Origin: Streptomyces colonosanans
Lineage (GTDB): Bacteria > Actinomycetota > Actinomycetes > Streptomycetales > Streptomycetaceae
Reading direction: 5' to 3'
Assembly (NCBI RefSeq): GCF_001866645.1
Contig: NZ_MLYP01000070.1
Coordinates: forward strand, 1 to 64,000
DNA: 64,000 bases
Every line of letters begins with the position of its first letter. Within the stretch, counting starts at the first letter, position 1. The notes beneath the pieces are model-generated. The model was not told where the DNA came from, searched no databases, and saw only the letters and a list, made by a program, of their open reading frames with translations. Positions 1-7,533 of the stretch are shown piece by piece. Position numbers and translations under genes: made by a program.

Positions 1-25
1 CCTCATGGTGCGGGGTTTTCTGCAT
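1..25 (-). CDS. Start of a gene cut by the left edge (first eight codons)
   Basis: On the minus strand an ATG at 25-23 follows GGAGG (plus-strand cctcc at 36-40) with about ten bases between. It opens a frame that runs out of the window after eight codons (MQKTPHHE). It sits 29 bases after the DUF58 stop and on the same strand, so it is probably the next operon member. In related operons a SpoIIM-like (DUF95) membrane protein often follows DUF58. That identity is inference from context only, because eight codons cannot identify a family. Confidence 0.35.
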
Positions 26-54
26 TTACGGGGTACCTCCGGTTCCCCCCGGAC

Positions 55-1365
55 TCAGAGACGGCCCGTCGCCTTCAGCGCCAGGTACGCGTCGGCAAGC
101 GCCGGCGCCAGATCTTCCGGTGTCGCGTCCACGACCGTCACGCCCCGCCGGCGCAATTGCTCGGCCGTGCGATCGCGTTCTGCCTGGGCCTGGGCCGCGG
201 CCGCTGCCTCGTACACCGCATCAGTATTGCCCCGAGCCGTGGCCATGCGGGCGATGTACGGGTCCGCCACGGAGGCCAGCAGCACCGCATGACGCCGGGT
301 GAGGCGCGACAGCACCGGAAGGAGCCCCTCTTCGACGGGGGCCGCGTCGAGCGTGCTCAGCAGGACGATCAAGGAGTGCCGCGGGGCTGTGCGGAGTGCG
401 GTGGCGGCGAGACCTCGTGCATCCGATTCGATCAGTTCCGGTTCCAGCGTTGCCATCGCGTCGACCAGTGACGGCAGGACCTCGCGGGCTGCACGGCCCT
501 GGACCAGAGCGCGGACCCGGCGATCGTAGGCAAGCAGGTCCACACGGTCGCCGGCCCGGGAGGCCAGCGCGGCCAGCAGAAGCGATGCGTCCATGGACGC
601 ATCCAGGCGTGGCGCGTCGCCGACCCGTCCTGCGGAGGTCCGGCCGGTGTCCAGGACCAGCAGGATGTGGCGATCGCGTTCCGGACGCCAGGTGCGTAGC
701 GCGACCGAGTACCGGCGTGCCGTCGCCCGCCAGTCGATGGAACGGGTGTCGTCTCCTGGGACGTACTCGCGCAGGCTGTCGAACTCCGTTCCCTCACCAC
801 GTGTCAACGCACTGGTACGACCGTCGAGTTCGCGGAGGCGGGCCAGTTTCGAGGGGAGGTGCTTGCGGCTGGTGAACGCAGGCAGGACTCGCACCGTCCA
901 CGGCACAGTGTGAGTGCCTTGGCGGGAGAAGAGGCCTAGCGGTCCGTACGAGCGGATCGTGACGCGGTCCGCATGGCGGTCGCCTCGGCGGGTGGGGCGC
1001 AGCCGGGTCGTGATGCGGCTGCGCTCGCCAGGAGGGGCCGTCAGGTGGTGGCGGGACGCGGCGACTTCGGTGCCGGGCTGCCAGCTGCTCGGAGGCCAGG
1101 CATCCCGGAGGCGGGCGCGCAGGGGACGGCCGGAGGGGTTGGTGACAGTGAGCGTCACGTCGGCTGATTCACCCAGGCGTACCGATGTGTCGCCGGAACG
1201 GGTCAGGCCCAGGCGGCGTACGGGTGCGGCCAGCGCGAAATCACAGGCACACGCCAGAGCGAGCGGGCCGTTGACAGCGAAGATGCCCGTCCAGCTGGGT
1301 TCCCAGATACCGACCGGGAGGCTGCCGAGAGCCGCCAGCAGGGCGGCGCGTCCGGTGAGCGCCAT
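55..1365 (-). CDS. DUF58 domain protein, membrane-linked MoxR partner
   Basis: The 436-residue product has two hydrophobic stretches in about residues 8-48. An extracytoplasmic-type beta region follows, and then the DUF58 core with the motif EFDSLREYVPGDDTRSIDWR near residues 194-213. After this comes a von Willebrand A-like segment beginning HILLVLDTGRTSAGR. DUF58 proteins are normally encoded beside MoxR AAA+ ATPases and are thought to act with them in assembling or remodelling protein or metal complexes. The ATG at 1365 overlaps the TGA of the moxR gene (ATGA), so the two are translationally coupled. The substrate is unknown. The family assignment is firm and the role is inferred. Confidence 0.9.
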   Translation of the reverse strand: MALTGRAALLAALGSLPVGIWEPSWTGIFAVNGPLALACACDFALAAPVRRLGLTRSGDTSVRLGESADVTLTVTNPSGRPLRARLRDAWPPSSWQPGTEVAASRHHLTAPPGERSRITTRLRPTRRGDRHADRVTIRSYGPLGLFSRQGTHTVPWTVRVLPAFTSRKHLPSKLARLRELDGRTSALTRGEGTEFDSLREYVPGDDTRSIDWRATARRYSVALRTWRPERDRHILLVLDTGRTSAGRVGDAPRLDASMDASLLLAALASRAGDRVDLLAYDRRVRALVQGRAAREVLPSLVDAMATLEPELIESDARGLAATALRTAPRHSLIVLLSTLDAAPVEEGLLPVLSRLTRRHAVLLASVADPYIARMATARGNTDAVYEAAAAAQAQAERDRTAEQLRRRGVTVVDATPEDLAPALADAYLALKATGRL

Positions 1366-2357
1366 CAGCGGGGAACCGGGACGTGGGTGAGGATCGCGGT
1401 GATGACCGAGTCGGTGGTCACACCCTCCATCTCCGCCTCCGGTCGGAGCTGGACCCGGTGACGGAGCGTCGGGAGCGCCAGCGCCTTCACGTCGTCGGGG
1501 ATGACGTAGTCACGGCCCGTCAGCCAGGCCCAGGCACGGGACGTGGAGAGGAGGGCCGTTGCCCCGCGGGGCGAGACGCCGAGGGCGAGGGAAGGGGATT
1601 CGCGGGTGGCGCGGCAGATGTCCACAACATAGGCGGTGATGTCGGGGGAGACCGTTGTTTTGGCGACGGCGGTGCGGGCGGCCTCCAGGCCGGCCGCGTT
1701 CGCTACGGGGCGTACGCCTGCGGCGCGCAGGTCGCGCGGGTCGAAGCCCTCGGCATGACGGGTGAGGACATCGATCTCGTCCTGGCGGGAGGGAAGAGGG
1801 ATCGTCAGTTTGAGTAGAAAGCGGTCCAGTTGGGCCTCAGGGAGGGGGTAGGTGCCTTCGTACTCGACTGGGTTCTGCGTCGCCGCCACCAGGAACGGCT
1901 CGGGGAGAGGGCGCGGGGTGCCGTCGATCGTGACCTGGCGTTCCTCCATGGCTTCCAGGAGGGACGACTGGGTCTTGGGCGGAGTGCGGTTGATTTCGTC
2001 CGCGAGGAGAAGGTTGGTGAAGACCGGGCCGGGCTGGAAGGAGAATTCGGCGGTCCGGGCGTCGTAGACGAGGGACCCCGTGACATCACTGGGCATCAGG
2101 TCCGGCGTGAACTGGACGCGCTTGGTGTCGAGGTCGAGCGACGAGGCGAGTGCGCGGACGAGTAGCGTCTTGGCGACGCCGGGGACTCCTTCGAGGAGAA
2201 CATGCCCGCGGCAGAGGAGGGCGACGACGAGTCCGGTCACGGCGGGATCCTGGCCGACCACGGCTTTGGCGATCTCGGCGCGCAGGGCCTCCAGGGAGGC
2301 GCGGGCAGTGCCCGGGTCCCGGGTGTGCCCGGCGTTGTCAGTGGTCGGGTCCATCAT
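1365..2357 (-). CDS. MoxR-family AAA+ ATPase
   Basis: The 330-residue protein has a Walker A motif GVPGVAKT at about residues 57-64 and a Walker B motif LLLADEIN at about 116-123. A sensor-type segment (LVAATQNP) and the C-terminal lid domain of MoxR ATPases follow. MoxR proteins act as chaperone-like ATPases with DUF58/VWA partners, which fits the downstream gene. The ATG at 2357 overlaps the stop of the DUF4350 gene as ATGA. The second codon is also ATG, so initiation at 2354 is possible. The longer open frame to 2999 is upstream read-through in the shadow of DUF4350 and is not part of this gene. Confidence 0.93.
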   Translation of the reverse strand: MMDPTTDNAGHTRDPGTARASLEALRAEIAKAVVGQDPAVTGLVVALLCRGHVLLEGVPGVAKTLLVRALASSLDLDTKRVQFTPDLMPSDVTGSLVYDARTAEFSFQPGPVFTNLLLADEINRTPPKTQSSLLEAMEERQVTIDGTPRPLPEPFLVAATQNPVEYEGTYPLPEAQLDRFLLKLTIPLPSRQDEIDVLTRHAEGFDPRDLRAAGVRPVANAAGLEAARTAVAKTTVSPDITAYVVDICRATRESPSLALGVSPRGATALLSTSRAWAWLTGRDYVIPDDVKALALPTLRHRVQLRPEAEMEGVTTDSVITAILTHVPVPR

Positions 2358-3541
2358 GGACGGCGTACCTCTCTTCCGAAGGCGTCGAGTTGGTCGGCGA
2401 GGGTGATCAGGGCCGCGTCGTTGCCGGGCGGCGGGCCGAAGAGGAGGGAGTGCAGCAACTGGCCGTCGCCGTGGAGGTGGGCGGACAGTGCGGGGAGCAG
2501 GGCCTCGGGGGCGTGCGCCTGGGCGGCCGGGATGCCCACGAGGGGTGCGAGGCGAGTGCGGGTGGTGGAGCGCAGGGCGGCGGCCGCGCGGTCGCGGGCG
2601 CCGGTTTTGCGGTAGAGGCGGGCGCGGCCTTCGACGGTTTCGGAAGCGCGGATCGCGACGGGGAGTCTTTCGGATACGAGGGGGCCGAGTCGGCGTCCCC
2701 GCCACAGGGCGGCCAGGGCCGCCGCGATGAAGAGCTGCAGCGTGCCCCAGAGCCAGCCCGAGGGGAGCAGGTCGAAGAAGCTCCGGTTGTGCGAGTCGGT
2801 GGCTGGGGCGTCGGAGAGCGAGGGGAGGTACCAGACCAGATGGGAGCGGGAACCGAGCAGTTGGAGGGCGAGCGAGGCGTTGCCCTGCTCGTCGAGGCGG
2901 TCGTTGTACAGGATGTCGGGAGCACCGAGCACGACGGTGTCGCCGCCGGAAGAGGCCGGGAGGTGCACCAGGGTGGGCAGGCCGTTGCTGGGGTAGCACG
3001 TGTCGGCCTGGACGCCTGTGGTGAGGTACCGGACGCCGCCCGTGTCGGCGGCGCCCGCTTTTTGGGCGGCGGGCAGCTCACAGTCAGGGTCCAGCACCGA
3101 GTCGAAACTGCCGGCGGGGTCCGCCGCGATTCCGGGGGCCAGGGTGCCGACGGAGGTCTCGGGGGCGACCAGGATCGTCCGGCCGCCGGAGTTCCGCGTG
3201 ACCTCGCGCACCAAGGTCTGCTGATGGCGCGTCAGCAGATCGGGGGCGGCGATCAGGAGGGTGGTGTCGGGGCCGACGGCGGTACGCGCCTCGTCGATGG
3301 TGGTGACCACGCGCGTGGACACGCCCCGGTCGGCGAGGAGTGTGGTGACGGCGCGGCTGCCGTAGGGGTCGGCGGAGCGTGGGTCGAGCCGGCCGTGCTG
3401 GGCGTCGGAGCGAAGTACGGCGATCGTGAGGGCGCCGAACAGGAGGAACACGACGGCGATCAGCACACCGCGCGCGCGGGTCCACACATGGCGGGCGGTG
3501 GGCGAGGCCGAGGTGGACGGAAGCGTGGCCCCGGCGGTCAT
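2354..3541 (-). CDS. DUF4350 domain membrane protein
   Basis: The product is 395 residues. It has an N-terminal membrane segment (about residues 24-45), an extracytoplasmic DUF4350 domain with the GSRAVTTLLADRGV type motif, and a second membrane segment near LQLFIAAALAALW. A cytoplasmic C-terminal tail of roughly 115 residues follows. The ATG at 3541 overlaps the TGA of the preceding DUF4129 gene (ATGA). DUF4350 proteins occur in MoxR-DUF58 operons and their biochemical role is unknown. The open frame continues upstream to 3961, but that part lies out of frame over the DUF4129 gene and lacks the hydrophobic start expected of the family. Confidence 0.88.
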   Translation of the reverse strand: MTAGATLPSTSASPTARHVWTRARGVLIAVVFLLFGALTIAVLRSDAQHGRLDPRSADPYGSRAVTTLLADRGVSTRVVTTIDEARTAVGPDTTLLIAAPDLLTRHQQTLVREVTRNSGGRTILVAPETSVGTLAPGIAADPAGSFDSVLDPDCELPAAQKAGAADTGGVRYLTTGVQADTCYPSNGLPTLVHLPASSGGDTVVLGAPDILYNDRLDEQGNASLALQLLGSRSHLVWYLPSLSDAPATDSHNRSFFDLLPSGWLWGTLQLFIAAALAALWRGRRLGPLVSERLPVAIRASETVEGRARLYRKTGARDRAAAALRSTTRTRLAPLVGIPAAQAHAPEALLPALSAHLHGDGQLLHSLLFGPPPGNDAALITLADQLDAFGREVRRP

Positions 3542-4242
3542 CCGGCGGCTCCCTGGCGGGCGTTGTGGGGGCTGTCGGCGAGTTGGGGCCTGGTGCGTTC
3601 CAGGTCGTCGTCGAGGGTGGCCTGGCGGCGGTACGTAGCCTCGTCGGCGGCCCGGCCGCCGTATGTGACATCGTCGAAGTCCCGGGCGGCGGCGCGCAGT
3701 CGGGTGGCGTGGTCCGGGAGCGTGGAGCCCGCTTCGGAGGCGGCCTCGTCGGCAGTGCGGCCGGGGCGTACATCGAGGAGGGCGCGTTCCTCCAGGGAGC
3801 GGACCACGGCACGCATGCGTGCCTGGACGGCCTGGTTCCAGTGGCCCTGCGCGGCATACGCCTCGGCGGCGGCCCGGTGCTCGGCCGCGCTGCGGGGGCG
3901 GTCGTCGAAGAGCGAGGCCGACGACGTGGGGGTGCGGTGCGGGGTGCCCAGCCGCCACCACAGGGCGCCGGCGATCGCCAGGACCGCCAGCAAGATGACG
4001 AGGAGACCGACCGAGCCGCCGGGCGTCACGGTCGAGGCCGCGCCGAAGAGCCCGTCGACCCAGTCCCAGACGGCGTTCAGGGCGCGCTGCAGCAAGCTGG
4101 GATCGTGCTCGTGGTACATCTGCTTGGACAGCTCACGCCGGGCCGCCTCCCGCGCGGGGTCGCGTGGGACCGTCACCGGTGGCGCGTCGTCCGAGTGCCA
4201 CAGCATCGGCACGACGCTCAGCATTCCCCCCGTCAGGCTCAC
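3538..4242 (-). CDS. DUF4129 domain membrane protein
   Basis: The 234-residue protein has a single membrane segment (about residues 77-95, VGLLVILLAVLAIAGALWW) followed by the DUF4129 domain. That domain shows the helical pattern HRAAAEAYAAQGHWNQAVQARMRAVVRSLEER cut here to its key run, with the ending RTADEAASEAG. DUF4129 is typical of bacterial MoxR/transglutaminase-like operons and has no assigned reaction. The start is a GTG at 4242, since no in-frame ATG precedes the family's N-terminal region. It lies four bases after the stop of the upstream membrane protein gene. Four-base overlaps and small gaps with both neighbours indicate one transcript. Confidence 0.87.
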   Translation of the reverse strand: MSLTGGMLSVVPMLWHSDDAPPVTVPRDPAREAARRELSKQMYHEHDPSLLQRALNAVWDWVDGLFGAASTVTPGGSVGLLVILLAVLAIAGALWWRLGTPHRTPTSSASLFDDRPRSAAEHRAAAEAYAAQGHWNQAVQARMRAVVRSLEERALLDVRPGRTADEAASEAGSTLPDHATRLRAAARDFDDVTYGGRAADEATYRRQATLDDDLERTRPQLADSPHNARQGAAG

Positions 4243-4246
4243 CGCA

Positions 4247-5554
4247 TCAGCCCCCCGCAGCGGGGGCGTGAGGACCGTGGCCCTGGATGCCGGCGGCCCG
4301 GGTCAGGTCGAGGTCGAGGGCCTCGCGGCGGATGCGCTGGTCGATGTAGAGCAACACGGTCACTCCGGCGGTGATCGGGAAGGTGAGCATGCTGCCGATC
4401 ACCGAGCCGATCCCGCTGACGATGAGGAACGTCCAACCGAGGCTGCTGGCGCCGCCGTTGGCGAGGTCACCGATGCTGTCGCCGCTGAGCACGCCAGCGA
4501 GGAAGGCGAAGGGGATCACGATGATCGACGCCATGATGAACGCGATGAACTGAGCGAGCAACTGGATACCGAAGACCCGCCACCACGAGCCGCGCACCAG
4601 CTTCGCGGAGCGGCTCAGCGACTTGCGGATGCTCTGCTTCTCCAGCATCAGCGCGGGCGAGGCGAGCGAGAAGCGGATCATGATCCACAGAGCCACGACA
4701 CTGGCGCCGAGGACGCCGAGGGCGATCAGCGAGTCACCCGCTGCGGTCGTGCCGGCCGCGGCGATGAGTATGCCGGGAAGTGTCCCCACGGCGATGATCG
4801 CCAGGGCCATGAGCGGCAGCAGAAGCGTCAGCCCGAGCAGCCTCGCGAGCTGCGGGCGGGCGTCCCGCCAGGCCTCGGTCGTGGTCACCGACTTGCCGAG
4901 TACTGCCCGGCTGGTGACTGTCGTGAGCAGGGCCGTTGCGGCGATGCTGCCGAGCAGGGTGATCAGGAAGACGGCACCGGAGCTCAGCATCGTGACGCCC
5001 AGAGCGTGGCCCAGCTCGGAGGCGGAGGCGTTGGGGTCGTTGAGGCTGACCGTGGTGGCGCTGTTGTCCAGGACGAGGCGTCGGAGGAGGACGACGGCGA
5101 CCTCCGTGACGACCGCGACGGTCAGGGAGATGCCAAGGACTGTGCGCCAGTACGTACGCATGGTGGAGACAGCGCCGTCGAGGATCTCGCCGACACCGAG
5201 CGGGCGCAGCGGGATCACACCGGGCTTGGCGGCGGGTGGCGGACCCCAATGGCCGCCCCAGCCGCCGCCAGGACCGCCCCAGCCGCCGCCCCAGCCGCCG
5301 GGGCCAGGCGGAGGAGGGCCGCCCCAGCCCGGGCCGGGCGGAGGCGGTGGCGGCGCCTGGCCGGGGCCCTGAGGAGCGGGAGCGCTCCACTGCCCTGGCG
5401 GGGGCTGCTCCGGGGACCACTGCGTAGGCGGCTGCGGCTGATGGGCACCACTCTGCTCGGAGGGCTGCTCCGGGGGCTGCGCGCCGAAGGACTCCGGCTG
5501 CTGGCCGTCGGAGGGGGCAGATCCGGGCGACGCCCAGCCCGGAGTGTCTTTCAT
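4247..5554 (-). CDS. Polytopic membrane protein with Pro/Gly-rich N-terminus
   Basis: The 435-residue protein begins with about 135 residues rich in Pro, Gly, Gln and Trp (repeated PPGPGGWGGG-like runs). About six membrane segments follow, starting near VLGISLTVAVVTEVAVVLL. The membrane part resembles the glycerophosphoryl diester phosphodiesterase membrane domain found in actinobacterial proteins of unknown role. No phosphodiesterase catalytic domain is present. The ATG at 5554 has a good Shine-Dalgarno sequence (GAAGGAGCGACA). It is the first gene of the five-gene minus-strand operon and is divergent from mtnA. Confidence 0.8.
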   Translation of the reverse strand: MKDTPGWASPGSAPSDGQQPESFGAQPPEQPSEQSGAHQPQPPTQWSPEQPPPGQWSAPAPQGPGQAPPPPPPGPGWGGPPPPGPGGWGGGWGGPGGGWGGHWGPPPAAKPGVIPLRPLGVGEILDGAVSTMRTYWRTVLGISLTVAVVTEVAVVLLRRLVLDNSATTVSLNDPNASASELGHALGVTMLSSGAVFLITLLGSIAATALLTTVTSRAVLGKSVTTTEAWRDARPQLARLLGLTLLLPLMALAIIAVGTLPGILIAAAGTTAAGDSLIALGVLGASVVALWIMIRFSLASPALMLEKQSIRKSLSRSAKLVRGSWWRVFGIQLLAQFIAFIMASIIVIPFAFLAGVLSGDSIGDLANGGASSLGWTFLIVSGIGSVIGSMLTFPITAGVTVLLYIDQRIRREALDLDLTRAAGIQGHGPHAPAAGG

Positions 5555-5665
5555 TGTCGCTCCTTCACGGTGCCCGTCCGCGGTTGCGGCGGCGAGTTGG
5601 CAGCCATCGTGCCACGCGGCACCCACGAGGGGACTGGGGGTGGTGCAGCCGGTATGACTGCCATG

Positions 5666-5687
5666 GTCTGCCCCGTACGGGGCAGAC
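5666..5687. promoter_or_regulatory. 22-bp perfect palindrome ahead of mtnA
   Basis: Arms GTCTGCCCC and GGGGCAGAC flank a GTAC centre with no mismatch. The palindrome ends seven bases before the mtnA ATG and lies 112 bases from the start of the divergent membrane gene. It could be a dimeric repressor site. It could also be a hairpin in the 5' end of the mtnA transcript that limits ribosome access. No gene reads into it from upstream, so a terminator role is unlikely. Confidence 0.6.
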
Positions 5688-5694
5688 TGACCGC

Positions 5695-6834
5695 ATGGTT
5701 GATCAGTGCGCGCAATCCGGCGAGGACAACAGGTCGCCGGGGATACCCGCTGTCCGTTGGGACGAGCGGCCCGAAGGTCCCGTGCTGGTCCTCCTCGACC
5801 AGCGGAGGCTGCCGGCCGAGGAGGTCGAGGTCGTATGCGTGGATGCGCCCGCGCTGGTGGACGCGATCCGCACCCTCGCCGTGCGCGGGGCACCGCTGCT
5901 CGGGATCGCCGGGGCGTACGGCGTCGCGCTCGCCGCCGCACGCGGCTTTGATGTGGACGAGGCCGCCGCTGCGCTGGAGGGTGCTCGGCCCACCGCGGTG
6001 AACGTCGCCGTAGGCGTGCGCAGGGCCCTGACCGCGTACCGGGCCGCGTTCGCCGCCGGAGGCGAGCAGCGGCAGGCTGCGGAGGCGGCGTTCGCCGCCG
6101 CCCGGGCGCTGCACCGGGAGGACGCTGGGGCCAGCGCGCGGATGGCGCAGCATGGCCTGGCGCTGCTGGACGAACTGCTGCCGGGCAGCGGTTACCGGGT
6201 GCTGACGCACTGCAACACCGGTGCGCTGGTGTCCGGCGGGGAGGGCACGGCTTTCGCGGTGGTGCTGGAGGCTCACCGGGCGGGGCGGTTGCGCAGGCTG
6301 TGGGTGGACGAGACGCGGCCGTTGCTGCAGGGTGCTCGCTTGACGGCGTACGAGGCGGCCGGCAACGGGATGGCGTACACCTTGCTCACGGACAATGCGG
6401 CGGGTTCGCTCTTCGCGGCCGGGGAGGTGGACGCGGTACTGATCGGGGCGGACCGGATCGCGGCCGATGGTTCGGTGGCGAACAAGGTGGGGAGCTATCC
6501 GCTCGCGGTGCTGGCCAGGTACCACCATGTGCCGTTCGTCGTGGTGGCGCCGATGACGACAGTGGATCCGGACACGCCGGACGGGGCGTCCATCGAGGTT
6601 GAGCAGCGGTCCGGCCATGAGGTGACGGAGATCACCACGCCTCGGGTGCCGGTGGCGGGAGCGGGAGGTGGGATACCGGTGGCACCCCTGGGGACCCAGG
6701 CGTACAACCCGGCGTTCGACGTGACGCCGCCCGAGCTGGTGACGGCGATCGTCACCGAGGAGGGCGTCGTATCGCCCGTGACGGCTGAGGCTCTCGCCGT
6801 GCTGTGTGACAGGTCACGCCAGGTAACGATTTAG
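5695..6834 (+). CDS. mtnA: S-methyl-5-thioribose-1-phosphate isomerase
   Basis: MtnA converts methylthioribose-1-phosphate to methylthioribulose-1-phosphate in the cytosolic methionine salvage pathway. The 379-residue product matches the usual length. It carries the family motifs AVRGAPLLGIAGAYG (residues about 62-76), THCNTGAL with the presumed catalytic Cys173, and IGADRIAADG with the presumed catalytic Asp253. The start is the ATG at 5695 (MVDQCAQ). The frame is open for 47 codons upstream, but those codons cross the palindrome and the divergent promoter region. No other salvage gene is in the window. The gene ends eight bases before mtrA, so the mtrA promoter probably lies in its 3' end. 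Confidence 0.95.
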   Translation: MVDQCAQSGEDNRSPGIPAVRWDERPEGPVLVLLDQRRLPAEEVEVVCVDAPALVDAIRTLAVRGAPLLGIAGAYGVALAAARGFDVDEAAAALEGARPTAVNVAVGVRRALTAYRAAFAAGGEQRQAAEAAFAAARALHREDAGASARMAQHGLALLDELLPGSGYRVLTHCNTGALVSGGEGTAFAVVLEAHRAGRLRRLWVDETRPLLQGARLTAYEAAGNGMAYTLLTDNAAGSLFAAGEVDAVLIGADRIAADGSVANKVGSYPLAVLARYHHVPFVVVAPMTTVDPDTPDGASIEVEQRSGHEVTEITTPRVPVAGAGGGIPVAPLGTQAYNPAFDVTPPELVTAIVTEEGVVSPVTAEALAVLCDRSRQVTI

Positions 6835-6842
6835 CTAATGGG
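6802..6842 (+). promoter_or_regulatory. Probable mtrA promoter in the 3' end of mtnA
   Basis: A TAGCTA hexamer at 6832-6837 fits a -10 element and stands five bases before the mtrA ATG, so the transcript could be leaderless. An inverted pair GTGAC-AG-GTCAC (6806-6817) and a GGTAAC (6822-6827) lie just upstream and could hold a regulator, including MtrA itself. No clear -35 is visible. This is inference from position and short motifs. Confidence 0.3.
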
Positions 6843-7532
6843 ATGATGTCGTTTATGAAGGGACGAGTCCTTGTCGTCGACGACGACACCGCACTGGCCG
6901 AGATGCTCGGCATCGTGCTGCGTGGTGAAGGTTTTGAGCCGTCTTTCGTAGCCGACGGTGACAGGGCGCTGGCCGCCTTCCGTGAGGCCAAGCCCGACCT
7001 GGTACTGCTCGACCTGATGCTGCCCGGGCGGGACGGTATCGAGGTGTGCCGTCTGATCAGGGCGGAGTCCGGCGTGCCGATCGTGATGCTCACGGCCAAG
7101 AGCGACACCGTGGACGTGGTGGTTGGCCTGGAGTCGGGTGCGGATGACTACATCGTGAAGCCCTTCAAGCCGAAGGAGCTCGTGGCCCGTATCCGGGCGC
7201 GGCTGCGGAGGTCGGAGGAGCCCGCGCCTGAGCAACTTGCCATCGGCGACCTCGTCATCGACGTGGCCGGTCACTCCGTGAAGCGGGACGGGCAGTCGAT
7301 CGCGCTGACGCCGCTGGAGTTCGACCTCCTGGTGGCGCTGGCGCGCAAGCCGTGGCAGGTGTTCACCCGCGAGGTCCTGTTGGAGCAGGTCTGGGGCTAC
7401 CGCCATGCGGCGGACACGCGTCTCGTCAACGTGCACGTCCAGCGGCTGCGCTCCAAGGTCGAGAAGGATCCGGAGCGGCCGGAGATCGTGGTGACCGTCC
7501 GAGGCGTCGGTTACAAGGCCGGACCGAGCTGA
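6843..7532 (+). CDS. mtrA: Response regulator MtrA
   Basis: MtrA is an OmpR-family DNA-binding response regulator paired with MtrB. In actinobacteria it governs cell wall, division and, in Streptomyces, development and antibiotic genes. The 229-residue protein has a receiver domain (about 7-120) with acidic pocket residues 13-15, phospho-acceptor Asp57 in LVLLDLMLPG and Lys near VKPF. A winged-helix domain (about 133-226) ends VRGVGYKAGPS. The ATG at 6843 gives MMSFMKGR; ATGs at 6846 and 6855 are possible alternatives. mtrB starts one base after the stop, indicating a single operon mtrA-mtrB-lpqB. Confidence 0.97.
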   Translation: MMSFMKGRVLVVDDDTALAEMLGIVLRGEGFEPSFVADGDRALAAFREAKPDLVLLDLMLPGRDGIEVCRLIRAESGVPIVMLTAKSDTVDVVVGLESGADDYIVKPFKPKELVARIRARLRRSEEPAPEQLAIGDLVIDVAGHSVKRDGQSIALTPLEFDLLVALARKPWQVFTREVLLEQVWGYRHAADTRLVNVHVQRLRSKVEKDPERPEIVVTVRGVGYKAGPS

Positions 7533-7533
7533 C

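Noticed and set aside
2150..6001. A 1283-codon open frame on the plus strand
   Set aside because: It runs antisense through the MoxR/DUF4350/DUF4129 genes and into mtnA. Long antisense frames are normal in high-GC DNA and the translation is low-complexity without domains.
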